From the NCBI RefSeq assembly GCF_029840635.1, contig NZ_JAOCCU010000014.1, positions 1 to 64,000 on the forward strand: DNA of 64,000 nt. Reading direction: 5' to 3'. The position numbers and the translations under genes are program-made. Below are positions 27,509 through 36,310 of the stretch, one piece after another; the stretch's first letter is position 1; each line of letters begins with the position of its first letter. The notes beneath the pieces were generated by a model. The model searched no databases and was not told where the DNA came from. It saw only the letters and a list, made by a program, of their open reading frames with translations. The stretch is from Mitsuaria sp. GD03876 (GTDB lineage Bacteria > Pseudomonadota > Gammaproteobacteria > Burkholderiales > Burkholderiaceae_C).

Positions 27509-28036
27509 TCAGCCGCGCGGCGGCATCCACTTCGGCGCGATGCCGCGCCCGCGCAGCCAGTCGGCCAGCGCCTGGCCGGTGCCGGCGGGCCAGCATTCGA
27601 GCTGCTCGGGCGGCGTCAGCGAGTACTCGGCCAGCTCCGGCGACAGCACGACCTCGCCGCGCGCGGGCACGTGGTAGGCGATGATGACCTGGTTCTTCTT
27701 CTGGAAGTCGTAGACGCCGATCAGCGTCGCGCCGAGCGCCTCCAGCGACGTCTCCTCCAGCACCTCGCGCCGGATGCCCTCCTCGGGCGACTCGCCGGCC
27801 TCCATGAAGCCGGTGATCAGGCCGAAGAACGGTCCCGGCCACGCCGCGTTGCGGGCAAGCAAGACCTGGCCCTCGCGGTCGACGCACTCGACGACGGCGG
27901 CCAGCACCGGCGTCGGGTTGTTCCAGTGCGTGAAGTCGCAGTTCGGGCAACGCAAACGGGTCTTGGGACCGCCGTCCTCGGGCAGCTCGATCCAGGCGAG
28001 TTCCGAGGCGCATTGCGGGCAGAAGCGGAAGGTCAT
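27509..28036 (-). CDS. Nudix hydrolase with zinc ribbon
   Basis: This is a 175-residue protein. An N-terminal zinc ribbon (CPQC near residue 6 and CPNC near residue 30) precedes a Nudix domain with an exact box GFMEAGESPEEGIRREVLEE (~77-96). The layout is that of the NADH-pyrophosphatase-like branch, which cleaves nucleoside diphosphate linked compounds, but the NudC-specific downstream motif is not clear, so the substrate is open. GGAG lies eight bases before ATG. The cysM gene is 43 bases upstream on the same strand, so the two may be co-transcribed. Confidence 0.88.
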   Translation of the reverse strand: MTFRFCPQCASELAWIELPEDGGPKTRLRCPNCDFTHWNNPTPVLAAVVECVDREGQVLLARNAAWPGPFFGLITGFMEAGESPEEGIRREVLEETSLEALGATLIGVYDFQKKNQVIIAYHVPARGEVVLSPELAEYSLTPPEQLECWPAGTGQALADWLRGRGIAPKWMPPRG

Positions 28037-28079
28037 GCGCGGTCTCCGTGGGGCCGGGTTCGGATGTCGGGCCGCCCGA

Positions 28080-29009
28080 TCAGGCGGGAAAGACGCCGGT
28101 CGACAGGTAGCGGTCGCCGCGGTCGCAGACGACGAACACGATGGTGGCGTTCGAGACCTGGCGCGCGATCTGCATCGCCACCCAGCAGGCGCCTGCGGCC
28201 GAGATGCCACCGAACAGCCCTTCCTCGCGCGCCAGGCGCCGGGCCATGTCCTCGGCGTCGGACTGGCCGACCAGCACCAGCTCGTCGACGGTCTCGGGCC
28301 GGTAGATCTTGGGCAGGTAGGCCGTGGGCCACTTGCGGATGCCGGGGATGCGCGAGCCTTCGGCCGGCTGCGCGCCGACGATGCGCACCTCGGGGTTCTT
28401 TTCCTTCAGGAAGCGCGAGACGCCGGTGATGGTGCCGGTCGTGCCCATCGCGCTGACGAAGTGGGTGATGCGGCCGCCGGTGTCGCGCCAGATCTCGGGA
28501 CCGGTGGTCTCGTAATGGATGCGCGGGTTGTCGCTGTTGGCGAACTGGTCGAGCACGCGGCCCTTGCCGTCGCGCTGCATCTGTTCGGCGAGGTCGCGGG
28601 CGTATTCCATGCCGCCGGAGCGCGGCGTCAGGATCAGTTCGGCGCCGAAGGCCTTCATCGTCTGCGCGCGCTCGACCGACAGGTCCTCCGGCATGATCAG
28701 CACCATGCGGTAGCCCCGGATCGCCGCTGCCATCGCCAGCGCGATGCCGGTGTTGCCGGAGGTGGCCTCGATCAGGGTGTCGCCGGGCTTGATCTCGCCG
28801 CGCTCCTCGGCGCGCCGGATCATGCTGATCGCCGGGCGGTCCTTGACCGAGCCGGCCGGGTTGTTCCCCTCGAGCTTGGCCAGCAGCACGTTGCCGCGCG
28901 CCGCCAGCTCGGGCCCGAGCACGCGTTGCAGCCGCACCAGCGGCGTGTTGCCGATCACGTCCTCCAGGGTCGGATAGCTCTTGGGGTCGAAGGCGCTGGA
29001 TTCACTCAT
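28080..29009 (-). CDS. cysM: Cysteine synthase B (O-acetylserine sulfhydrylase)
   Basis: This is a 309-residue PLP enzyme that makes cysteine from O-acetylserine and sulfide or thiosulfate. The PLP Lys is residue 56 in PAGSVKDRPA, the phosphate-binding loop is EATSGNTG, and MGTTGT follows as expected. The patterns IGNTPLVRLQR and EGNNPAGSVKDR favour CysM over CysK. Length matches CysM. The start at MSESSAFDPKSYPTLEDVIG fits the family. It is divergent from the tRNA-Leu gene. Confidence 0.93.
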   Translation of the reverse strand: MSESSAFDPKSYPTLEDVIGNTPLVRLQRVLGPELAARGNVLLAKLEGNNPAGSVKDRPAISMIRRAEERGEIKPGDTLIEATSGNTGIALAMAAAIRGYRMVLIMPEDLSVERAQTMKAFGAELILTPRSGGMEYARDLAEQMQRDGKGRVLDQFANSDNPRIHYETTGPEIWRDTGGRITHFVSAMGTTGTITGVSRFLKEKNPEVRIVGAQPAEGSRIPGIRKWPTAYLPKIYRPETVDELVLVGQSDAEDMARRLAREEGLFGGISAAGACWVAMQIARQVSNATIVFVVCDRGDRYLSTGVFPA

Positions 29010-29048
29010 GGGACGGGATTCTCTCAGCGGCGACAAGGCAGTGCGTGG

Positions 29049-29054
29049 CATAAT
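29049..29054 (+). promoter_or_regulatory. Probable -10 element of the tRNA-Leu gene
   Basis: CATAAT lies about 58 bases before the tRNA 5' end, in the gap between divergent cysM and the tRNA. A good -35 match is not seen at the usual distance, so this is a weak call. Confidence 0.35.
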
Positions 29055-29111
29055 GCTTTTCTTTCGCGGCCCCTCGCCTCTCCTGCAGACGAAGGGCCGC
29101 TTCGCTGATGA

Positions 29112-29196
29112 GCCCGGATGGCGAAATCGGTAGACGCAGGGGACTCAAAATCCCCCGCCGCAAGGTGTGCCGGTTCGAGTCCGGCTCCGGGCACCA
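29112..29196 (+). tRNA. tRNA-Leu (anticodon CAA)
   Basis: An 85-base class II tRNA reads UUG codons. The acceptor stem GCCCGGA pairs with TCCGGGC, followed by discriminator A and encoded CCA (29194-29196). The anticodon loop is CTCAAAA between GGGGA and TCCCC stems, giving anticodon CAA at 29146-29148. A long variable arm (CGCCGCAAGGTGTG region) and the T arm GCCGGTTCGAGTCCGGC are clear. Identity is Leu from the anticodon, long variable arm and A73. Confidence 0.97.
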
Positions 29197-29439
29197 CTCT
29201 CAGCGCACTTCTCCCCCTCTTCCTTCGTTCCGCGATCGCCGCGGCGGGTCAGGCCTTGCCTCGCTCGCGCGCCTTCCGGCGGCATGCGCACATCGCCGGA
29301 GGCCGCGCCTCAGGCCGTCCTCAGTTTCCCGGGCCGGACGAGCCCGACGCGCCGGTACACTCGCCCGCACGCATGGGCAGACATGTCCATTGCGCCTTCC
29401 CCCGCGCCGCCCGGCGGCGCCTTCTGAAGACGCCGATCC

Positions 29440-30027
29440 ATGCCCACCATCCCGCCGGTCACCAAGGCCCTCATGCTGTTCTGCGTGGGCCTGTTCTGTT
29501 TGTTGTCCTTGATCCCGGGCGGCCAGGCCGTGATCACGCTGCTGGCCCTGTGGCCGCTGAACTCGGGGTACTTCGAGCTGTGGCAGCCCGTCACCTACAC
29601 CTTCCTGCATGGCGACGCGCTGCACCTGTTCTTCAACATGCTGGGGCTGTGGATGTTCGGCTCCGAGCTGGAAGTGATCTACGGCCGCAACCGCTACCTG
29701 CTGCTGCTGCTGGCCAGCACGCTGACCGGCGCGGCGGCGCAGCTGGTGTTCACGCTGATCACCGGGTCCTTCGCGCCGACGGTGGGCGCCTCGGGCGCGC
29801 TGTTCGGGCTGCTGCTCGCCTACGGGCTGCGCTTCCCGGACCGGATCATCATGCCGCTGTTCCCGCCGATCCCGATGAAGGCCAAGTTCTTCGTCGCCAT
29901 CTTCGGCGCGATCGAACTGGTGCTGGGCTTCACCGGCAGCGGCGGCATCGCGCACTTCGCGCACCTGGGCGGCATGCTCGGCGCCTGGCTGATGATCAAC
30001 CACTGGCGCAGCGGCCCCAGACGCTGA
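29440..30027 (+). CDS. Rhomboid family intramembrane serine protease
   Basis: This is a 195-residue integral membrane protease of the rhomboid family, which cuts transmembrane substrates within the bilayer. The catalytic dyad is Ser118 in TVGASGALFG and His175 in AHFAHLGG. The conserved His-x-x-x-Asn of helix 2 is LHLFFNM (His62, Asn66). Six hydrophobic helices fit the minimal bacterial rhomboid topology. The substrate is unknown. It stands 243 bases after tRNA-Leu and converges on the epimerase gene, 19 bases apart. Confidence 0.92.
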   Translation: MPTIPPVTKALMLFCVGLFCLLSLIPGGQAVITLLALWPLNSGYFELWQPVTYTFLHGDALHLFFNMLGLWMFGSELEVIYGRNRYLLLLLASTLTGAAAQLVFTLITGSFAPTVGASGALFGLLLAYGLRFPDRIIMPLFPPIPMKAKFFVAIFGAIELVLGFTGSGGIAHFAHLGGMLGAWLMINHWRSGPRR

Positions 30028-30046
30028 GCGCCGCCGCTCGCCGCGC

Positions 30047-30970
30047 TCAGTCCTCGACGGCCAGCAGGCCGTCCTTCGGTGTCGGATAACGCAGCCGCTG
30101 GCGCAGTTCGCGCTTGAGGCGTTCGTTGGCCATGCGGCGCGATTCGTTCATGAAGCTCATCTGCATCGGCGAGAACACGCCGGCGGCCTCCGCGCGCGCG
30201 ATCCGTCGCGGCGCCGGCAGGCCGCACATCGCCGCGGCCAGCTCGAAGTAGTCGCCCATCAGCAGCTCGCTGTCGTCGCTGGCGTGGATCACCCGCTGCG
30301 ACGGCCCTCGCATCAGCGCCAGCAGGCAGGCCCGGGCCAGGTCGTCGGCCTGGATGTGGTTGGTGTAGACGTCGTCCTCGCGCGCCAGCACCGGCAGGCC
30401 CTTGCCGAGCCGCTCGCGCGGATGCCCGCCCTCGCGGTCGTAGGCGTAGATGCCGGGCACGCGCAGGATCGTGACCGGGCAGCCGGTCGCGCGGCCCCAC
30501 TGGCGCAGTTGTCCCTCCGCGTCGACCCGGCGCCAGGCGCGGTCGTTGGACGGCGCCGGGCGGCGCGTCTCGTCGATGCGCGCGCCGCCGCAGTCGCCAT
30601 AGACGCCGCTGGTGCTCGCGTAGACCAGGTGACGCGGCGACGCCGACCGCGACAGCGCCTGCAGCAGCAGCCGGGTGCGCTCGTCGGTACGCCCCTGCGC
30701 CGCCGGCGGGGCCAGGTGCAGCACCCGGTCCGCCAGCCCGGCCAGCCGGCCGAGCGTGCCGGCGTCGTCGAGGTTGCCGATCAGCGGAATCGCCCCGGCG
30801 GCCCGCAGCGTGTCCACGCGCGCGGCGCTGCTGGTCAGCGCGAAGACCGTCCAGCGTCCGGCCAATTGGCGCAGCACCCTCATGCCGACGTCCCCGCATC
30901 CGACGATCAGCAGGCGGCCGCGGCGGGCGCGGCGAGGACGGGCGGGCGAAGCGGGATTGGAGCCGGACAT
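30047..30970 (-). CDS. NAD(P)-dependent epimerase/dehydratase family protein
   Basis: This is a 307-residue extended short-chain dehydrogenase-like protein. The nucleotide-binding start is RLLIVGCGDVGMRVLRQL, which places the Rossmann fold at ~19-90. The active-site region reads YASTSGVYGDCGG (Ser and Tyr), but the usual YxxxK is not clear, as in the YeeZ-like atypical group. A basic Arg-rich N-terminus precedes the fold. Substrate binding uses the C-terminal domain (~170-307). Function is unknown. It is divergent from the iron-sulfur flavoreductase gene. Confidence 0.8.
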   Translation of the reverse strand: MSGSNPASPARPRRARRGRLLIVGCGDVGMRVLRQLAGRWTVFALTSSAARVDTLRAAGAIPLIGNLDDAGTLGRLAGLADRVLHLAPPAAQGRTDERTRLLLQALSRSASPRHLVYASTSGVYGDCGGARIDETRRPAPSNDRAWRRVDAEGQLRQWGRATGCPVTILRVPGIYAYDREGGHPRERLGKGLPVLAREDDVYTNHIQADDLARACLLALMRGPSQRVIHASDDSELLMGDYFELAAAMCGLPAPRRIARAEAAGVFSPMQMSFMNESRRMANERLKRELRQRLRYPTPKDGLLAVED

Positions 30971-31094
30971 GAGGACGCGGGACGGGCTGGGGCAAAATGG
31001 CGGGCCAGTTTACGGCTCGTACGGCTCGCGCCCGGTCCCAGGACCGCGCGGGCCGTGTCGCTTCCGCCCCGATCCTTTCCCTCGCCTTCGCACC

Positions 31095-32132
31095 ATGAGC
31101 TTCCAGGTCACCGTCCTGCCCGCCGGCCGCAACTTCACCGTCGACGACGACGAAACCCTGCTGGCCGCGGCCATCCGCCAGGGCATCGGCCTGCCCTACG
31201 GCTGCAAGGACGGGGCCTGCGGCTCCTGCAAGAGCAAGCTGGTCGAGGGCCAGGTCGTGCATGGCGAACACCAGTCCAAGGCGCTGCCGCCCGCGGACGA
31301 GGCGGCCGGCATGATCCTGACCTGCTGCGCCCGGCCGCAGACAGACTGCGTGGTCGAGGCCCGCACCGTGCCCGGCGCCGGCGAGTTCCCGGTGCTGAAG
31401 CTGCCCAGCCGCGTCATCACCGTCGAGAAGCCCGCGGGCGATGTCGCCGTCGTCAAGCTGCAGCTGCCGGCCAATCAGAACCTGCAATACCGCGCCGGCC
31501 AGTACGTCGAATTCATCCTGCGCGACGGCGCGCGCCGCAGCTACTCGATGGCCAACGCGCCCAGCCGCCTGGGCACGCCGCCGGCCATCGAGCTGCACAT
31601 CCGCCACATGCCCGGCGGCAAGTTCACCGACCACGTCTTCGGCGCGCTGAAGGAAAAGGACATCCTGCGCATGGAAGGGCCGTTCGGCTCCTTCTTCCTG
31701 CGCGAGGACAGCGACAAGCCGATCGTGCTGCTGGCCTCGGGCACCGGTTTCGCGCCGATCAAGGCGATCCTGGAACGCATCCAGGACCAGGGCCTCGCCC
31801 GGCCGGTCACGCTGTACTGGGGCTGCCGCTCCAAGGCCGACCTGTACCTGCACGACTGGGCCGAGGCCGCCGCCGCGGCGATGCCGGGCCTGACCTACGT
31901 GCCGGTGCTGTCCGAGCCCAAGCCGGAGGACGGCTGGACCGGCCGCACCGGCTTCGTCCACCAGGTCGTGATGGCCGACCTGCCGGACCTGTCGAGCCAC
32001 CAGGTCTACGCCTGCGGCGCGCCGGTGATGGTGGAGTCGGCGCAGCGCGATTTCGTCACGCGATGTGGCCTGCCGGCGGAGGAGTTCTACGCCGACGCGT
32101 TCACCTCCGAAGCGGACAAGCACGGCGGCTGA
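31095..32132 (+). CDS. 2Fe-2S flavoreductase (CDP-6-deoxyglucoseen reductase-like)
   Basis: This is a 345-residue electron-transfer flavoprotein. The N-terminal plant-type 2Fe-2S domain (~1-90) has CKDGACGSCKSK and a fourth Cys in LTCCARP. The FAD-binding domain follows with RSYSMANAP (~148), and the NAD(P)-binding domain has LASGTGFAPIKAI (~214) and a terminal YACGAPVMV. This is the layout of the AscD-type reductases widely annotated in Burkholderiales as CDP-6-deoxy-delta-3,4-glucoseen reductase, though no deoxysugar genes are near, so it may serve another oxygenase or reductase. The ATG at 31095 (MSFQVTVLPAGRNF) fits the ferredoxin fold start. Confidence 0.85.
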   Translation: MSFQVTVLPAGRNFTVDDDETLLAAAIRQGIGLPYGCKDGACGSCKSKLVEGQVVHGEHQSKALPPADEAAGMILTCCARPQTDCVVEARTVPGAGEFPVLKLPSRVITVEKPAGDVAVVKLQLPANQNLQYRAGQYVEFILRDGARRSYSMANAPSRLGTPPAIELHIRHMPGGKFTDHVFGALKEKDILRMEGPFGSFFLREDSDKPIVLLASGTGFAPIKAILERIQDQGLARPVTLYWGCRSKADLYLHDWAEAAAAAMPGLTYVPVLSEPKPEDGWTGRTGFVHQVVMADLPDLSSHQVYACGAPVMVESAQRDFVTRCGLPAEEFYADAFTSEADKHGG

Positions 32133-32238
32133 GCCGGCGCCCCGGGCGGTCGTCGTACCTCCGTCCAGCGCACCGCGATTTCCTCGCTCCGGGGCGTGAC
32201 ATGCGCCATCGGGCGCGTGTCGTCTCATACTGGCGGGC

Positions 32239-32985
32239 ATGAAGCACTTCCCGCCGCCCTACTCCAGCGCCGCGCAGTTCGAGCAGCAACTGCAGGATCT
32301 CGGTCACACCGTCATCGCGCCGGAGAGCCTGACGCATTGGCTGCACTGCCAGGCCGGTGACCTGCGCGGGCTGCAGGCGTTCTGGAACGACCTGCCGCCC
32401 GACGCCTACCTGCGCGACGGCGGCCGCTACCGCTTCCGCCGCCACGCGAGCTTCGTCGTCGACTCGCAGGCCGATCCTTCGGTGCGCCTGGCGCCGCATC
32501 GCGCGCACTGGCAGCCGGTCGACTACAACGCGCTGCACGGCGGGCTCGAGCGCTGGTTCGAGCCGATGGACCCCGCCGCGACCGACCTGCCGATCTGGCC
32601 GCGGCTGCTGCTGGGCCTGGCCGGCGTGGCCGACCGGCTCAAGGGCGCGCGGCCCTGGTTCGTCGAGGCCCACCAGTTCCGCATCGACACCGCCGGCGGC
32701 ATCGGCCGCCCGACGCCCGAGGGCGCGCATCGCGACGGCGTGGACCTGGTGGCGGTGTTCATGCTGGCGCGCCACGGCATCAAGGGCGGCGAGTCCCGCG
32801 TCTTCGAGGCCGACGGCCCGCGCGGCCAGCGCTTCACGATGATGGAGCCCTGGACGCTGCTGCTGCTCGACGACGAACGCGTCATCCACGAGACCACGCC
32901 GATCCAGCCGATCGAGCCCGCCCACGCCGGCCACCGCGACACGCTGGTGGTGACGCTGCGGGCGGACGCCTTCATGGGCAAGTGA
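32239..32985 (+). CDS. 2OG-Fe dioxygenase family protein
   Basis: This is a 248-residue protein resembling the bacterial 2OG-Fe(II) dioxygenases that hydroxylate free amino acids (isoleucine dioxygenase-like group). The metal motif is AHRDGVD (His-x-Asp) near residues 163-169. A distal His is in RVIHETTPI near residue 215, and the Arg of HRDTLVVTLR near 233-242 would bind 2-oxoglutarate. The N-terminal half carries the FRIDTAGGIGRPTPEGAHRD context typical of the group. The substrate is unknown. Its last 14 bases overlap the convergent kinase gene at 32972. Confidence 0.8.
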   Translation: MKHFPPPYSSAAQFEQQLQDLGHTVIAPESLTHWLHCQAGDLRGLQAFWNDLPPDAYLRDGGRYRFRRHASFVVDSQADPSVRLAPHRAHWQPVDYNALHGGLERWFEPMDPAATDLPIWPRLLLGLAGVADRLKGARPWFVEAHQFRIDTAGGIGRPTPEGAHRDGVDLVAVFMLARHGIKGGESRVFEADGPRGQRFTMMEPWTLLLLDDERVIHETTPIQPIEPAHAGHRDTLVVTLRADAFMGK

Positions 32986-34210
32986 TCGGCGCGGCCGCCG
33001 CCTCGACGGGCGGCGGCGGATCCGGCAGTTCCGCGAAGAAGGTGGCGCCTTGCCCCGGCACGCTGTGCGCGCCCACGTGGCCGCCCTGCGCCTCGACGAT
33101 GCGCTTGGTCAACGCCAGGCCGAGCCCCGTGCCGCGATAGCGGCTGCGTTCCTCGCAGGGCAGCTGCGTGAACTCGGTGAACAGCCGCCGCAGGTCGGCG
33201 GGCCCGATGCCGGGCCCGGTGTCCTGGACCTCGATGCGGAAGCGGCCCGCGCCGGCCGATCCGACGCGCACCACCAGCCGGCCGTTGGCCGGGGTGAATT
33301 TCCAGGCGTTGGACAGGTAGTTGTAGAGCACCTGCCGCAGCCGCAGCGGATCGGTCCAGACCGGCCCGAGCGCCGGATCGACCGCCAGCTCGACCTGCAT
33401 CGGCTTGTCGGTGAAGCTGCCGGTCACGACGTCGATCACCTCGCGCGCCACCTCCGCGACGGCGGTCGCGCAGGGATGCAGTTCCAGCCCGGCGGCCTCG
33501 ATCCGCGCGAGATCCAGCACGTCGTTGATCAGCGCCAGCAGGTGGCGGCCGCTGGTCAGGATGTGGCCGGCGTAGCGCTGCACGACCGCGCCCTCCAGCG
33601 AGGGCGCGCCATCCACCATCAGCTGCGAGAACCCGATGATCGCGTTCAGCGGCGTGCGCAGCTCATGCGACATGTTGGCCAGGTTCAGGCCCTTGCGCCG
33701 GCTGTCCTCCAGGATGCGCTTGTTCTCCAGCTCGAGCTCGGCGCTGCGCAGCCGCAGTGCCTGCGCGCGCAGCCGTTCCCGGGCTTCGCCGGCGCGGACG
33801 ATGGCGTAGTCGATGGCGCGCGCCAGCACGCGCGGCCGGATGTCCTGCTTGGACAGGTAGTCCTGGGCGCCGGCGGTCATGCACGACAGCGCCAACTGGT
33901 CGTCCTCCATCCCGGTCAGCACCACGATCGGCGCGTCGCCCGCCTGCGAGCGCACCGCGCTGACGCACTCGAGGCCCTCGGCGTCGGGCAGCCGCAGGTC
34001 CAGCAGCACGGCGGCCACGCGCTGGCGGCGCAGCGTGTCGACGGCCTCGGCAAGCCGGCTCGCGCGCAGCACCGCGCGCGTCGGCGAGCTGCCGCCCTCG
34101 GCGATCAGGTCGGCGATCAGGTCCGCGTCGCCGTCGTTGTCCTCGACCAACAGGATCGGCCAGCGCGCGCGCCGGGCCTCGAGGCCTGCATCGTCGAGCC
34201 GGGCCGTCAT
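32972..34210 (-). CDS. Receiver-histidine kinase hybrid (REC at N-terminus)
   Basis: This is a 412-residue soluble signalling protein. An N-terminal receiver (~17-135, phospho-acceptor in [14 protein letters not shown] in VVLTGMED, Lys in YLSKQD) is followed by a coiled-coil linker, HisKA with His in [10 protein letters not shown], and HATPase boxes [15 protein letters not shown] and GTGLGLAL. A Pro/Ala-rich tail closes it. No membrane segment is present. It is the third gene of a signalling operon and overlaps the preceding single-domain regulator (ATGA). The N-terminal receiver fused to a kinase suggests a relay step or adaptation output. Confidence 0.92.
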   Translation of the reverse strand: MTARLDDAGLEARRARWPILLVEDNDGDADLIADLIAEGGSSPTRAVLRASRLAEAVDTLRRQRVAAVLLDLRLPDAEGLECVSAVRSQAGDAPIVVLTGMEDDQLALSCMTAGAQDYLSKQDIRPRVLARAIDYAIVRAGEARERLRAQALRLRSAELELENKRILEDSRRKGLNLANMSHELRTPLNAIIGFSQLMVDGAPSLEGAVVQRYAGHILTSGRHLLALINDVLDLARIEAAGLELHPCATAVAEVAREVIDVVTGSFTDKPMQVELAVDPALGPVWTDPLRLRQVLYNYLSNAWKFTPANGRLVVRVGSAGAGRFRIEVQDTGPGIGPADLRRLFTEFTQLPCEERSRYRGTGLGLALTKRIVEAQGGHVGAHSVPGQGATFFAELPDPPPPVEAAAAPITCP

Positions 34211-34632
34211 GGGAGCTTCACCACGGTGAACCAGAAGCCCTCGATCGCCTGGACGATCGACTGGAACGCGACCAGTCCGACCGGCTTGGTGACGTAGCAG
34301 TTGGCGCCCAGCTGGTAGCTCTGGACGATGTCGCGCTCGGCGTCCGACGAGGTCAGCACCACCACCGGGATCTCCTTGAGCGCCGGCTCGCGCTTGATGC
34401 GCGCGAGCACCTCGCGCCCGCTGACCTTGGGCAGGTTGAGGTCCAGCAGGATCAGGTCGGGCGTGGCGGCGTGCTCGTGGGGCGGCTGGCGCAGCAGCCG
34501 GGCCAGCGCCTGCGCGCCGTCGACGGCCACGCTCAGGTCCAGCCGCAGCTTGCCTGTCTCCAGCGTTTCCGCCACCAGGTCGGCGTCGCCGGGGTTGTCC
34601 TCGACCAGCAGGACGTTCAGGGGCTGTGTCAT
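34207..34632 (-). CDS. Single-domain response regulator (Rcp1-like)
   Basis: This is a 141-residue receiver-only protein. Signatures are [10 protein letters not shown], phospho-acceptor Asp in [13 protein letters not shown], Thr in VVLTSSDAE and Lys in YVTKPVG, with a C-terminal FWFTVVKLP tail. The [13 protein letters not shown] start and tail match the Rcp1-type regulators that partner phytochrome-like or PAS kinases. Its start overlaps the end of the PAS kinase (ATGA), and its end overlaps the next kinase. It likely shuttles phosphate between the two kinases. Confidence 0.92.
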   Translation of the reverse strand: MTQPLNVLLVEDNPGDADLVAETLETGKLRLDLSVAVDGAQALARLLRQPPHEHAATPDLILLDLNLPKVSGREVLARIKREPALKEIPVVVLTSSDAERDIVQSYQLGANCYVTKPVGLVAFQSIVQAIEGFWFTVVKLP

Positions 34633-36080
34633 GCGGAGCCCTCCGTGCGGGCGGCAGGCAGGGAGAAGGACACGGTGCTGCCCCGCCCGGGCGCCGAGTC
34701 GATCCAGATCGTGCCGCCGTGGCGCTCGACGATGCGCTTGGCGATGGCCAGGCCGATGCCGCTGCCTTCGTAGCGGCCCTGCTCGTGCAGGCGCTGGAAC
34801 ATCTGGAAGATCCGTTGCGCGTACTGCATGTCGATGCCGATGCCGTTGTCGCTCACGCTGAAGATCCAGCGCAGGCCGTCCGGCCGCGCCTCGACGCGCA
34901 CCCGCGGCGGCGCCTCGGCGCGGAACTTGATGGCGTTGCTGACGAGGTTCTGCAGCAGCTGGTGCAGTTGCCCCTCGTCGGCCATCACGCGCGGCAGCGG
35001 GCCGGTCTCCACCGCGCCGCCGGCCTCCCGCAGCAGCCGCTGCAGGCCATGGGTGACCGCGGCCATCACCTCGCCGGCGGCCACCGGCGCCAGCGCCTTG
35101 CCCTGCGAGCCGACCCGCGAGTACGCCAGCAGGTCGGCCACCAGGCGCTGCATGCGCCGGGCGCCGTCGGAGGCATAGCGGATGTACTTGTCGGCGCGCT
35201 CGTCGAGCTGCCCGCCGTACCGCTGCGCCAGCAGCTCGGTGTAGTTGGCCACCATGCGCAAGGGCTCCTGCAGGTCGTGCGAGGCGACGTAGGCGAACTG
35301 CTCAAGCTCGGCATTGCTGCGCCGCAGCTCGTCCTCGCTGCGGCGGCGCTCCGTGATGTCGATGATGCTGGCGACGACGAAGTGGCCGTCCGGCGCGTCG
35401 ATCGGCGTCAGCCCGATCTCCACCGGCACCTCGGTGCCGTCCTTGCGCAGCCCGAAGAGGTCGCGGCCCGCGCCCATCGGCCGCGCCTCGGGCCGCGACG
35501 AGAACTGCGCCACGTGCGCCGGATGGCCGGGGCGGTAGCGCTCGGGGACCAGCATCTCGATCGGCTGGCCGAGGAACTCCTCGCGGGCGTAGCCGAACAG
35601 TTCCTCGGCGCGGCGGTTGGCCAGCCGGATCCGGCGCGAGGCGTCGATCATGATCATCGCGCTGGGCGAGGCCTCCACCACCAGCTCGAAGCGCTCCTGC
35701 GCGCGCCTGCGCTCGGTGATGTCGATGATGGAGGCCAGCGTGCACAGCCCCTCGGCGGTGTCGATGGGGCTCAGGCCGATCTCGATGGGAACCTCCTCGC
35801 CGCTCTTGCGCCGCCCGAAGAGGTCGCGCCCCGCGCCCATCGCGCGGGTCTCCGGCGCGGCGAAGAAGCTGGCGACCTGCGTGGCGTGGCCCGCGCGGAA
35901 GCGCTCCGGGATGAGCAGCTCGACAGGCGCGTCCAGGAGTTCGTCGCGGGCATAGCCGAACAGGGCCTCGGCCTTGCGGTTGACCAGGCGGATGCGGCGA
36001 TCCCGCCCCACCAGGACGATGGCGCTCGGGATCGCCTCCACGATCGACCGGAACCGGTCGTCGCTGGGATCTGCGGACAT
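34629..36080 (-). CDS. Tandem PAS-domain histidine kinase
   Basis: This is a 483-residue soluble kinase with two very similar PAS domains (~8-120 and ~133-245). Both contain IRLVNR/IRLANR, AxxLFGYARxE, PERxRxGH, [22 protein letters not shown] and end in DITERRR, so they arose by duplication. The kinase part has a bacteriophytochrome-type HisKA ([16 protein letters not shown]) and HATPase boxes [14 protein letters not shown] and GSGIGLAI. There is no GAF/PHY chromophore module. A strong Shine-Dalgarno (AGGGAGG, six bases) supports the start. It heads an operon with the Rcp1-like regulator and the REC-kinase. Confidence 0.92.
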   Translation of the reverse strand: MSADPSDDRFRSIVEAIPSAIVLVGRDRRIRLVNRKAEALFGYARDELLDAPVELLIPERFRAGHATQVASFFAAPETRAMGAGRDLFGRRKSGEEVPIEIGLSPIDTAEGLCTLASIIDITERRRAQERFELVVEASPSAMIMIDASRRIRLANRRAEELFGYAREEFLGQPIEMLVPERYRPGHPAHVAQFSSRPEARPMGAGRDLFGLRKDGTEVPVEIGLTPIDAPDGHFVVASIIDITERRRSEDELRRSNAELEQFAYVASHDLQEPLRMVANYTELLAQRYGGQLDERADKYIRYASDGARRMQRLVADLLAYSRVGSQGKALAPVAAGEVMAAVTHGLQRLLREAGGAVETGPLPRVMADEGQLHQLLQNLVSNAIKFRAEAPPRVRVEARPDGLRWIFSVSDNGIGIDMQYAQRIFQMFQRLHEQGRYEGSGIGLAIAKRIVERHGGTIWIDSAPGRGSTVSFSLPAARTEGSA

Positions 36081-36310
36081 GCGGAGCCTCCCTGGCGATC
36101 TGAGTTCGCCTCGTGTACTTCTCCGAAGCCTCCGGTGTAGCACGCCGGCCCGGCGGCGCCAAGCACCGGTCACGCGGGCAAGGGACGGCCGGGGGCGCGG
36201 GGGGAGCCGACGGAACTACACTCTCGCACCGCCGCGCCACAAGCGTGGCGGACCCCCGCCGGCCCGCAAGGGGCCGGTTCTCATCAAGCATCACAAGTGC
36301 AGGCTCCCAC

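Noticed and set aside
29200-29439. Possible attachment site or mobile element next to tRNA-Leu
   Set aside because: No integrase, no direct repeat of the tRNA 3' end and no change in gene content were seen downstream.
30675-31094. Upstream extension of the iron-sulfur flavoreductase frame
   Set aside because: The extension is antisense to the epimerase gene and lacks any domain, while the ferredoxin fold begins right after ATG 31095.
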